This document shows, piece by piece, positions 38,315 to 47,352 of a stretch of DNA of 64,000 bases. Under the pieces are notes generated by a model. That model was not told the DNA's origin and searched no databases. It was given only the letters and a program-made list of their open reading frames with translations. The translations under genes were made by a program, and so were the position numbers. Source of the DNA: Erysipelotrichaceae bacterium (GTDB lineage Bacteria; Bacillota_I; Bacilli_A; Erysipelotrichales; Erysipelotrichaceae); assembly GCA_017473265.1 (NCBI GenBank), contig JAFULQ010000002.1, positions 1-64,000 of the forward strand, given 5' to 3'. Position 1 is the stretch's first letter. Each line of letters starts with the position of its first letter.

Positions 38315-39568
38315 ATGAAAGAACCTTTAGCATTTAGACTTCGTCCTCAAACATTAGATGAAGTTATTGGACAAGAACACTTAACAAATGAGAATGGTAT
38401 TTTACGCAAATGTGTAAAACAACAAACTATGTTCTCTATGATTTTATTTGGTCCTCCTGGTACTGGGAAGACTACTTTAGCTATGGTTCTTGCGAATGAA
38501 TTACAAATACCTTATCGATTATTTAATGCAGTTACTTCTAATAAGAAAGATTTAGAGAAAATCTTTGATGAAGCAAAATATTATCGTGGCATGATTGTTA
38601 TTGTTGATGAAGTACATCGTTTAAATAAGGATAAACAAGATCTATTATTACCTTATATTGAAGATGGAACTATTACATTAATTGGGGCTACAACCGCCAA
38701 CCCATATCACAGTATCAATCCAGCTATTCGTTCTCGTTGTCATTTATTAGAAGTTAAAGCTGTTACACAAAAAGGTGTCGTACTTGCTTTACAAAGAGCG
38801 CTTCAACATCCAAATGGATTAAATAATCAATATACTATGGATGAAGATGCTTTAGATATGATTGCAAGATATAGTAATGGTGATATTCGTTATGCATTAA
38901 GTTTATTAGATTTAGTTACACTTGTGACTACAACAAACCACATTTCTTGTGAACTAGTAAAGGAATATGCGAAAGTTCCTAATTCATCAATTTCAAGTTC
39001 TGATGATGGTCATTATGATGCAGTTAGTGCCTTTCAAAAATCCATTCGTGGTTCTGATGTTGATGCCGCATTGTATTATCTAGCAAGGCTAATTAGTGCT
39101 AATGATATGGACTCTATTGAAAGACGATTATTAGTCATTGCCTATGAAGATATTGGTCTAGCCAATCCTGCAGCTTGTGCAAGATGTGTTCAAGCTATTG
39201 ATGCAGCGAAACGAGTTGGTTTCCCTGAAGCGCAAATCATCTTAGCGAATGCTGTAATTGATTTGACTTTATCACCTAAATCACGTTCGGCATCAGATGC
39301 AATTCATGAAGCTACTGCACTAGTTAATCAAACGGCATATCAAGTGCCTGAATATTTACGACTAACACCTGTTGGTTTAGATCCGAAAGATGCTTATGAT
39401 TATGGTCGATTTGATATCTGGCATAAAATTCAATATTTACCTAATGAAATTAAAGATGTTGAATTCTATCAACCAAATATCAATAGCAGTTATGAAAAAC
39501 AACTAGCACAAAATCGTGATAAATTAAAACAAATTAAACGAACAAACGAGTTACGCTCCCTTAAATAG
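38315..39568 (+). CDS. rarA: Replication-associated recombination protein A (RarA/MgsA)
   Basis: 417 aa. AAA+ ATPase: GPPGTGKT at 46-53 (Walker A), VDEVHR Walker B near residue 100, and the C-terminal MgsA tetramerisation domain. Acts at stalled forks. ATG 38315 has GAGGTGA upstream. The 3' end overlaps the convergent permease gene by 8 bp. Confidence 0.94.
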   Translation: MKEPLAFRLRPQTLDEVIGQEHLTNENGILRKCVKQQTMFSMILFGPPGTGKTTLAMVLANELQIPYRLFNAVTSNKKDLEKIFDEAKYYRGMIVIVDEVHRLNKDKQDLLLPYIEDGTITLIGATTANPYHSINPAIRSRCHLLEVKAVTQKGVVLALQRALQHPNGLNNQYTMDEDALDMIARYSNGDIRYALSLLDLVTLVTTTNHISCELVKEYAKVPNSSISSSDDGHYDAVSAFQKSIRGSDVDAALYYLARLISANDMDSIERRLLVIAYEDIGLANPAACARCVQAIDAAKRVGFPEAQIILANAVIDLTLSPKSRSASDAIHEATALVNQTAYQVPEYLRLTPVGLDPKDAYDYGRFDIWHKIQYLPNEIKDVEFYQPNINSSYEKQLAQNRDKLKQIKRTNELRSLK

Positions 39569-39583
39569 GAACGTAACTTTTTT
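39549..39583 (+). terminator. Terminator of rarA overlapping the convergent gene end
   Basis: AGTTACG (39549-39555) pairs with CGTAACT (39572-39578), with an inner GGA/TCC pairing in the loop, then TTTTTT. Both stop codons of the convergent genes lie within it. Confidence 0.75.
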
Positions 39584-40634
39584 CTATATCTAATATAGAC
39601 TTTCTCATACTATTTTTACTGAAATATAGTAGAAAATAGAGAAATATACCCTCTAAGAGCATATATCCGTAGTAAATTAGGCTAATTTCACCATCTAAAC
39701 TCAAACTCATTGGTAACAATAGAGTTTGTAAAAATGGTATATATTTACAATAATTTATTACATTTGTGTCAAAAATTGACATTGCTACATAGTAAATAAG
39801 TATTGGAAGACTATGTATCCATATCATCATATGATTCGCTTCCTCAATACTCTTAGACTTACTCATAAATAACACAATTACATACTGAATCATAAAGATT
39901 CCTATTAACATACTAACTATTCCTACTAATAAAATTGGTAATCGGAAATAAGATCCATCTAACACAATAAAGTTTTGAATCCAATCATACAATTGATGAG
40001 TGAATGGATAACCATAACGAATTAGTGCCCATATACAAATGAAAACAAACATACATATGTACTCTATGAATATTTGTATCCACCCTTCCACAATTTTACA
40101 GACAACATACTGATTACTAGATATGCAAGTTAAATAGTAACTAGCCATTCCACTATGTTTATCTTCAATGATTTCTTGTACACTCCCAATAGATTTTGAC
40201 ATTAAAATAAAGTAAACCATGGTATATACAATCAATTCTAAATACGGATCTTTTATTTTAGAGTGATAGTAGGAAATATCATATAAAGGTTCTGGATATG
40301 TAAAACCTGGTACTTTTGAAATGCTGTTTTGAATATCAAACATAACCTCTTCACTTATCACTTCATCACTATATATCTTCCAATCATCTTCAAAAACAAT
40401 ACGAATGTTCGCTTTATCTACATATTCTACATTTACAGTATCTTTGAAGTATTCTTGGTACATGATTGTACTTTCATCTAATGAAACTTGCACTCTTTGA
40501 AACAATGTAATATTTTCTAGTATTCTATCTACATATAAGATTCCACCTAAAACCATAAAAATTATTATTAGTTTTAGTACATATTTCTTATTCCATAATT
40601 TTCTTTTTAATCCAAAAAATATCATATTAATCAT
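39561..40634 (-). CDS. ABC transporter membrane protein (ABC-2 type)
   Basis: 357 aa. One N-terminal membrane helix (about 23-41), a ~100-residue extracytoplasmic region, then about five helices from residue 140: the layout of ABC-2/NatB-type exporter permeases. ATG 40634 lies inside the end of the ATPase gene with GAGGTG upstream. Very hydrophobic and Ile/Tyr-rich. Substrate unknown (peptide, antibiotic or Na+ are options). No regulator is adjacent. Confidence 0.75.
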   Translation of the reverse strand: MINMIFFGLKRKLWNKKYVLKLIIIFMVLGGILYVDRILENITLFQRVQVSLDESTIMYQEYFKDTVNVEYVDKANIRIVFEDDWKIYSDEVISEEVMFDIQNSISKVPGFTYPEPLYDISYYHSKIKDPYLELIVYTMVYFILMSKSIGSVQEIIEDKHSGMASYYLTCISSNQYVVCKIVEGWIQIFIEYICMFVFICIWALIRYGYPFTHQLYDWIQNFIVLDGSYFRLPILLVGIVSMLIGIFMIQYVIVLFMSKSKSIEEANHMMIWIHSLPILIYYVAMSIFDTNVINYCKYIPFLQTLLLPMSLSLDGEISLIYYGYMLLEGIFLYFLLYFSKNSMRKSILDIEKSYVPI

Positions 40635-41268
40635 GAGACACCTCTTCAATCGATTCAACGCAACCATCTTTTAAATAGATAACTTTATCACATATACAAT
40701 TGACTAATTCATATTGATGAAGACTGATTAGGGTAATCCCTTTTCTATTTCGAATCAGATGTATGACTTGTTGGAGTTTATTCTTGTCTAATCCATTAAA
40801 CGGCTCATCTAAAATTAGGATTTTAGGATTATGTAATATAGCCATAATAATTTGTAATATTTGTTGATTTCCTTTTGATAACTCATATACTTTCCTATAC
40901 TTAAAATCATGAAGATCAAAATCCTGTAAGCACTCATTAATCTTCTTATTTATATCCTTCTTACCTACACCTTTTAATGTTCCTACAAGTGTCAATAAAT
41001 CATTCACTATACAATCTTGATATAACCTTTTTTCTTCTGGAACATAACCAAATGCATTTAGATTCATTGCATTAATTGGTCTATTATTGTAGAGTATAAC
41101 TCCTTCATCTACATCTTCTAATTGTAATAACAGTTTAAATGTTGTTGTTTTACCACAACCATTATTTCCTAGAATTCCTACTACTTTGTTATTCTCTACT
41201 TCCCATGTACAATTCCTTAAACCTTTGTTTGACGCATACAATCGAGTCACATTTTTAAATGTTAACAT
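40627..41268 (-). CDS. ABC transporter ATP-binding protein
   Basis: 213 aa. Walker A GNNGCGKT at 34-41, Walker B ILILDEPFNGLD near residue 155, H-loop in LISLHQ. The signature LSGGQ reads LSKGNQQ, where the second Gly is changed to Lys; this occurs in some exporter ATPases. Translation is coupled to the permease by overlap. ATG 41268 follows GAGGTGG. Confidence 0.88.
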   Translation of the reverse strand: MLTFKNVTRLYASNKGLRNCTWEVENNKVVGILGNNGCGKTTTFKLLLQLEDVDEGVILYNNRPINAMNLNAFGYVPEEKRLYQDCIVNDLLTLVGTLKGVGKKDINKKINECLQDFDLHDFKYRKVYELSKGNQQILQIIMAILHNPKILILDEPFNGLDKNKLQQVIHLIRNRKGITLISLHQYELVNCICDKVIYLKDGCVESIEEVSHD

Positions 41269-41323
41269 TTTTACCACCTCAATTATTAATACGTCAACTT
41301 TTTGAATTATTCCTACCTAAAAA

Positions 41324-41351
41324 TAAAAAAACGTTTCAAAATTGAAACGTT
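41324..41351 (-). terminator. Terminator of mutS-mutL-miaA-tcdA
   Basis: Nine-bp perfect stem (41330-41338 with 41343-41351), loop ATTT on the minus strand, then a U-run. Confidence 0.88.
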
Positions 41352-42063
41352 ATTCAATTAATGTTCTAACTACATAAGATGCGCAAGCTAATCCTGCACT
41401 TGAAGGAACAAATGGACTACTAGAAACTGGATACTTTTCTTTTCTTGTTTGTCCATCTTCATTAATTACTTTGTTTTGAGTAATTGGTGTTTCTGTTGAA
41501 AATACTACCGGAACTTTTAGTGATAGATTTCTTCTTCTAGCTTGTGTTCTAACACTTTTAGCTAGTGGATCATTTTCTGTTTTATCCAAGCGAGTTACAA
41601 TAACTTTCGTTGGATCTAAACGATTTGCCATTCCTAATGAACTTATAATCGGAATTTGTTTTTCTTGTGCATATTCATATAAATCCAATTTACTGGTGAC
41701 AGTATCAATCGCATCTACTATAAAATCTACTTGTCCTTGCATCATTTCATCAATGTTATCTTTATTCATAAAACAAGCAAATGCAGCAACATTACATTCA
41801 GGATTAATATCCGCAATTCTTTGTTTCATAACATCTACTTTTTTAAGTCCCACTGTTGAATGTAGTGCTGGAATTTGTCGATTGATGTTTGTTACATCTA
41901 CAACATCGTGATCAATTAACACTAATGAACCAATTCCACTTCTCGCTAGAGCTTCACAAGCATAGGAACCTACTCCACCAACACCAAAAACAACAACTCT
42001 CTTCTTAGTTAATAGTTCAACATTCTCTTGTCCTATTAAATACTTCATTCGTTCATTCCACAT
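41350..42063 (-). CDS. tcdA: tRNA threonylcarbamoyladenosine dehydratase
   Basis: 237 aa. E1-like/ThiF fold with GVGGVGSYA at 27-35 and the DHDVVDVTNINRQ nucleotide loop near 54-66. TcdA cyclises t6A to ct6A using ATP, and so acts downstream of the tsaC-type enzyme at 13.7 kb. The absence of a MoaD/ThiS partner supports TcdA over MoeB. ATG 42063 follows GGAGGA and lies 19 bp inside miaA. Confidence 0.87.
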   Translation of the reverse strand: MWNERMKYLIGQENVELLTKKRVVVFGVGGVGSYACEALARSGIGSLVLIDHDVVDVTNINRQIPALHSTVGLKKVDVMKQRIADINPECNVAAFACFMNKDNIDEMMQGQVDFIVDAIDTVTSKLDLYEYAQEKQIPIISSLGMANRLDPTKVIVTRLDKTENDPLAKSVRTQARRRNLSLKVPVVFSTETPITQNKVINEDGQTRKEKYPVSSSPFVPSSAGLACASYVVRTLIE

Positions 42064-42971
42064 GAAACATTCCTCCAAGTATCTATATCTTTAAGAATTT
42101 GTTCACTAATATTAGGTAAACTCATGTCATACCAATGTACATTCATTTGATTATTGAACCAAGTATACTGTCTTTTCGCAAATTGACGTGAATGTTTTTG
42201 AATATTTTCAATAACTTCCTCTTTTGTTTGATTTCCTAGGAAATATTGTTGCCATTCACGATATCCAATACCTTGCATACCTTGCATATTCCAAATACCC
42301 TCTACCTTACTAAGAGTTTGTATTTCTTCGAACAATCCTTGGTTCATCATTAGTTCTACCCTTAAATTAATACGTTCATACAATTTTGTTCGATCCATTG
42401 TACATCCAATGATAAATGCATCATAGATTGGTTTATGTTGTTGGGCATCAATTATCTCTGATTTTACATTACCTGACTTCGCCATAAACAAGGCGCGTAA
42501 TACACGTTTACGATTATTCATATGAATAGTTTCACATGATTTAGGATCAAGTTCTTTTAACATGGCATACAGCTGTTCACTTGTATATTGTTGATGTTCC
42601 TTCATGAACTCTGTATCATCCTCTTGTTCTTTAAATACATAATCATACAAAGTTGATTTGATATATAAACCAGTTCCTCCAGCAATTACTGGAATCTTCT
42701 TTTCTTGATGTAATGAAGTCATAATTTCACGAGAAACCTTTTGGAACTCCATAACATTATATTCATCAGTTAATTCTTTAATATCAATTAAATGATGCTT
42801 TACACCATCCATTTCTTCAGGTGTTACTTTAGCGGAACCAATATCCAAACCTTTATAAACTTGAATAGAGTCACCACTAATAATTTCTGTATCTAAATGT
42901 TTGGCTATTAAAATACTTAAACTTGTTTTTCCTACTCCTGTAGGTCCAACAACAGCTATAACTTTATCCAC
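42045..42971 (-). CDS. miaA: tRNA dimethylallyltransferase
   Basis: 308 aa. P-loop GPTGVGKT at 9-16 and GGTGLYIK near 100. Adds the isopentenyl group to A37 of UNN-decoding tRNAs. Overlaps mutL by 8 bp; mutL-miaA linkage is common in bacteria. Confidence 0.96.
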   Translation of the reverse strand: MDKVIAVVGPTGVGKTSLSILIAKHLDTEIISGDSIQVYKGLDIGSAKVTPEEMDGVKHHLIDIKELTDEYNVMEFQKVSREIMTSLHQEKKIPVIAGGTGLYIKSTLYDYVFKEQEDDTEFMKEHQQYTSEQLYAMLKELDPKSCETIHMNNRKRVLRALFMAKSGNVKSEIIDAQQHKPIYDAFIIGCTMDRTKLYERINLRVELMMNQGLFEEIQTLSKVEGIWNMQGMQGIGYREWQQYFLGNQTKEEVIENIQKHSRQFAKRQYTWFNNQMNVHWYDMSLPNISEQILKDIDTWRNVSCGMNE

Positions 42972-44748
42972 GTTTAAACTCCTTTATTAATTGTTTTTCA
43001 CTAATACAGATTAATGTAGGTCTTCCATGAGGACAATGATATGGTTCATCACACTTACCTAAATCATCAATTACTTGTTGTAATTCTACATTCGACAAAT
43101 GTCGATTGAATTTGATTGAGTAATGACAAGCTAAAGAAGCAATAGCTTCTTTACGAATTTCATCAATCGTATATGTCTTATTTTGATTATACAAATCAAT
43201 CATATCTTGTAAGAATTCTTTTATTTCTACTTTTTGAATCCAGTTTGGTAATTCTCTACATAATACTGTATTATTTCCAAATGGTTCAAATTGAATACCA
43301 ATTTGTGATAATTGTTCATTCATTTCTTCAATACGAACTGCTTGGCTTAAAGATATTTCTAATACAATCGGCATTAACAATGGTTGCATAGTAAATGATT
43401 GTTTACTGATAGCATTCTTAAATACTTCATAATTGTACTTTTCTTGAGCTGCATGTTGATCAATGATGTATAATCCTTGTTCACCTTGTGCCAAGATATA
43501 TTTACCATGTAATTGTCCAATGACCTTTAAATCTGGTAAAGTATTCTTCTTTTCTACTTTAACCACTTGTTCTACAACTGTAGATTTAACTTCTACTGGT
43601 TGTTTTTCTTCTTTAACAATCACAGGAACTTCTTCTGTAATATAAGTTACAGGTTCTTCCTTTACTTTTACTTCATTCACATATACATCTTCAAACAGAT
43701 TTTGTAGTTCTGCCTTTGGTTTAGGTGCTACTAATGTTTTAGGACTTTCTACTTCCATCACATTCATATTTGCATGTATTTCTTTATGAATTTGTTTTGC
43801 TAGTAAGTCATATAATTGTTTTTCTTTTGATAAACGAATTTCCCACTTAGAAGGATGTACATTCACATCTACTAATTGATAATCCATTTCTATATTTAAA
43901 ATACAGATAGGATATCTTTCTGGTGAAATATATTTACGATATGCTTCTAGTATCGCTTTTTGGATTAAATAATGATGTACAATACGACCATTAATAAACA
44001 ATGTCATATATTGTTTTGTTGCGCGTGTAACATGTGGTAAGACAATTACACCTGATACTTTGAAATCATAATCTTCAAAAGCTACATTTACACAATTCTT
44101 AGCAACTTCTTTACCATAGACTCTATAAGCCACTTCTGCTAAAGAACCATTCCCATTTGTTTCTAAACGAGTTACATCATTACAAATTAATGAGAATGCA
44201 ATTTCAGGATGCGAGAATGCAAATTTCTCCATCACATCTACAATAGCATTCGTTTCTGCATTCACTGATTTCATGTGTTTTAAACGTGCTGGTGTTTTAT
44301 GGAATAAACCGGATACAGTAATATCCGTTCCTTTTGGGACTGCATATGGTCCTGCAGATACCATTTTTCCATATTCCATATCGATACGTGTAGAATCTAC
44401 ACCATCACATGTTAATAAATTTACTTTTGCTACTGAGGCAATCGATGGTAAAGCCTCTCCTCTAAACCCTAGTGTTTGTATAGACCATAAGTCATTAATT
44501 GTTTTAATCTTACTTGTCGCATGTCTTTGGAAGGCATTTACTGCATCTTCCTTATCCATACCACATCCATTGTCTATAACTTGTATGGATTGAATACCAC
44601 CATCTATAATTTTTACTTGAATACGTGTTGCTTGGGCATCAATTGCATTTTCAACCAATTCTTTAATAACTCCCATTGGTCTTTCTACAACTTCTCCAGC
44701 CGCAATCATATTCGATAAATGTTCATCTAACTTTATAATCTTTCCCAT
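42964..44748 (-). CDS. mutL: DNA mismatch repair protein MutL
   Basis: 594 aa. N-terminal GHKL ATPase: ELVENAIDAQA, DNGCGM, GFRGEALPSI. The C-terminal domain has the endonuclease motif DQHA-x2-E-x4-E (DQHAAQEKYNYE near residue 430), so this is a nicking MutL, as expected without MutH. The central linker (320-400) is Val/Glu/Lys-rich. AAGGA upstream of the ATG. Confidence 0.96.
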   Translation of the reverse strand: MGKIIKLDEHLSNMIAAGEVVERPMGVIKELVENAIDAQATRIQVKIIDGGIQSIQVIDNGCGMDKEDAVNAFQRHATSKIKTINDLWSIQTLGFRGEALPSIASVAKVNLLTCDGVDSTRIDMEYGKMVSAGPYAVPKGTDITVSGLFHKTPARLKHMKSVNAETNAIVDVMEKFAFSHPEIAFSLICNDVTRLETNGNGSLAEVAYRVYGKEVAKNCVNVAFEDYDFKVSGVIVLPHVTRATKQYMTLFINGRIVHHYLIQKAILEAYRKYISPERYPICILNIEMDYQLVDVNVHPSKWEIRLSKEKQLYDLLAKQIHKEIHANMNVMEVESPKTLVAPKPKAELQNLFEDVYVNEVKVKEEPVTYITEEVPVIVKEEKQPVEVKSTVVEQVVKVEKKNTLPDLKVIGQLHGKYILAQGEQGLYIIDQHAAQEKYNYEVFKNAISKQSFTMQPLLMPIVLEISLSQAVRIEEMNEQLSQIGIQFEPFGNNTVLCRELPNWIQKVEIKEFLQDMIDLYNQNKTYTIDEIRKEAIASLACHYSIKFNRHLSNVELQQVIDDLGKCDEPYHCPHGRPTLICISEKQLIKEFKRG

Positions 44749-44751
44749 ACA

Positions 44752-47289
44752 TTAGTCCTTCTTATTTACTTCTGTTTTTAAATCCATAACTAATTGTAGA
44801 GCTTCTATTGGAGTCAATCGATTTGGATCAATCATATCCAATGTCTTCTTAACAGTTTCTAATCCTACTGGAATTCTTTCCATCATTAACATTTGTGATT
44901 GTACTTGTTTCTTATTGGTTTTCTTTTGTTCAAAAGAATTCAATAATACTTGTGCTCGATCTAATACACTTTCAGGCAACTTCGCTAAACGAGCTACATT
45001 AATACCATAAGAACGATCTGCTCTACCATCTTTAATCTTATATAAGAAAGTAACTTGATCATTCTTTTCATGTACTTCAACATGCACATTATGTACCCCA
45101 GGTAATGTATCTTCCATTTGTGTTAATTCATGATAGTGTGTGGAGAACATGGTTTTAGCACCAATACAAGAAGTAATATACTCTAACATTGATTGTGCTA
45201 ATGCCATACCATCATAGGTAGATGTACCTCTACCAATTTCATCAAATAGAATAAATGAATTTTCTGTCGCATGTTTTAATGCTTGGTTCGCTTCACTCAT
45301 TTCTACCATGAATGTTGATTGTCCACTTAAAATATCATCACTAGCACCAATACGAGTAAATACCTTATCAAAGATTGGAAGTTCTGCTTTTTCACAAGGA
45401 ACATAACAACCAATTTGTGCCATTATAATAATAATAACTGTTTGACGCATATAGGTACTTTTACCACCCATATTAGGACCAGTAATAATTAATACATTCT
45501 TATCATTACTCATAGTTACATCATTAGGAATGTAACGAGTGTCTTTATACATTGCTTCAATAATTGGATGTCTACCACCTACGATATGTAAGTGATTATC
45601 TTCATTAAATACTGGACGAACATAACTACTTCCTTCACTCACAACAGATAATGAATACAAAGCATCCGCAATGGCTAGTGCATGAGATAGTTGTTGTAAA
45701 TGAGGAATATGTTTCTTCATTTCATTCATTAATGCTAAGAATAACTCTGTTTCTAAACGAATTGTACGTTCTTCAGCATGTAAAATAGCATCTTCTCTCT
45801 CTTTTAACTCGCTAGTTACAAAACGCTCGGCATTGGTTAGAGTTTGTTTTCTTACATATCCCCAGTCATCTTGTACTAAAGCGACATTGCCTTTACTTAC
45901 TTCAATAAAGTAACCAAACACACGATTATAACCAATTTTAAGATTTTTAATTTGTGTACGTTCTCTTTCTTTATTTTCTAGTGCCGCAATCCACGCTTTA
46001 CCATTACGTTGAATATCACGATATTCATCTAATAGTTCATTATAGCCATCCACAAACATATTTCCTTCTTTGATAGATACTGGTGGATTCTCTACAAATA
46101 CATCACGAATTAATGCTAAGGCATCACCACATGCATCCACTTCATCAAACAAACTATAAATGCCACTATCTCTCATAATATCTAAGATGATAGGTGCTTG
46201 TAATAATGTTTGTTGTAAACGTAAGCAATCTTTAGCATTTGCACTGCCATAAGCTATACGAGTAATTAAACGATCTAAATCATAAATTTTAGATAATGCT
46301 TCTTTTAAGTCACCTTTAGCCATAAAATTGCGATTTAAATATTCAATCATATTTAAACGTTGTTCAATTAACACTCTATCTAATAATGGATACTCTACCC
46401 ACTTCTTCAACAAACGAGAACCCATACTACTTCTACAATGATCCATAAAAGACCATAAAGTTTCATTTTTACTTGATGTACGTAAAGGTACAATTAATTC
46501 TAAATTTTGTTTTGTAGAATAGTCCATATATAAAGATTCTGCTTCATCTGCAATTGTTACTACTTGAAGATGTTGCATCATTCTTTTTTGTGTTGTTTCT
46601 AAATATTGTAATAATCTTCCTACTGAAGAAATAATACGTAAATCTTCTACTTCTTTACATAAGTAGTTATACTCTTCTTTTAATTCATAACTATCACATA
46701 CAGAAATAGTGATACCACTTGTTTGTTTAATTAAATGAGCAGCTTCAGATTCTACAAATTGTTGATCTACTACAATTTCTCTAACACTTTTCGCTTTTAA
46801 GAATTGTACTAATGCTTGATCACTCTTTTCAACAAAGTAACCCTTAGTTTCCCCTGTAGCCATTTCACACATAGTTACAGCATATCCATATTGATAATCA
46901 TAAATAGACGCAATATAAATACTCATTCTTTCATCTAAAGATTCATCCATAATAGTTCCAGGAGTAACCACACGAATTACATCACGTTTAACAATACCTG
47001 TTGCTTGTGATGGATCTTCTAATTGTTCAACAATCGCAACTTTATACCCTTTCGCAATTAATCTTTGAATATATCCATTTACAGCATGATGAGGAACTCC
47101 ACACATAGGAACCTTTTCCTCTACACCTGCATTTCTTCCGGTTAATACTAAATCTAATTCATGAGATGCCGTTTTTGCATCATCAAAAAACAACTCATAA
47201 AAGTCGCCTAATCTATAAAATACTAATGCATCTAAATAGTTCTTTTTAACTTCTAAATACTGTTGCATCATTGGCGTATATTCTGCCAT
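44752..47289 (-). CDS. mutS: DNA mismatch repair protein MutS
   Basis: 845 aa. Phe-x-Glu mismatch wedge region at the N-terminus (RLGDFYELFFDDA), Walker A GPNMGGKST near 600, Walker B and DEIGRGTST. Recognises mismatches and recruits MutL. First gene of the operon; TATAAT at 47313-47318 with an unclear -35. Confidence 0.97.
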   Translation of the reverse strand: MAEYTPMMQQYLEVKKNYLDALVFYRLGDFYELFFDDAKTASHELDLVLTGRNAGVEEKVPMCGVPHHAVNGYIQRLIAKGYKVAIVEQLEDPSQATGIVKRDVIRVVTPGTIMDESLDERMSIYIASIYDYQYGYAVTMCEMATGETKGYFVEKSDQALVQFLKAKSVREIVVDQQFVESEAAHLIKQTSGITISVCDSYELKEEYNYLCKEVEDLRIISSVGRLLQYLETTQKRMMQHLQVVTIADEAESLYMDYSTKQNLELIVPLRTSSKNETLWSFMDHCRSSMGSRLLKKWVEYPLLDRVLIEQRLNMIEYLNRNFMAKGDLKEALSKIYDLDRLITRIAYGSANAKDCLRLQQTLLQAPIILDIMRDSGIYSLFDEVDACGDALALIRDVFVENPPVSIKEGNMFVDGYNELLDEYRDIQRNGKAWIAALENKERERTQIKNLKIGYNRVFGYFIEVSKGNVALVQDDWGYVRKQTLTNAERFVTSELKEREDAILHAEERTIRLETELFLALMNEMKKHIPHLQQLSHALAIADALYSLSVVSEGSSYVRPVFNEDNHLHIVGGRHPIIEAMYKDTRYIPNDVTMSNDKNVLIITGPNMGGKSTYMRQTVIIIIMAQIGCYVPCEKAELPIFDKVFTRIGASDDILSGQSTFMVEMSEANQALKHATENSFILFDEIGRGTSTYDGMALAQSMLEYITSCIGAKTMFSTHYHELTQMEDTLPGVHNVHVEVHEKNDQVTFLYKIKDGRADRSYGINVARLAKLPESVLDRAQVLLNSFEQKKTNKKQVQSQMLMMERIPVGLETVKKTLDMIDPNRLTPIEALQLVMDLKTEVNKKD

Positions 47290-47320
47290 AATCTCACCTA
47301 CTGTCTTTATCTATTATAAC

Positions 47321-47352
47321 AAAAAAAGAAAAGTAGATGCTACCATCTACTT
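47321..47352 (-). terminator. Terminator of the EIICB-like gene
   Basis: Nine-bp perfect stem (47331-47339 with 47344-47352), loop GTAG on the minus strand, U-run after it. Confidence 0.87.
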
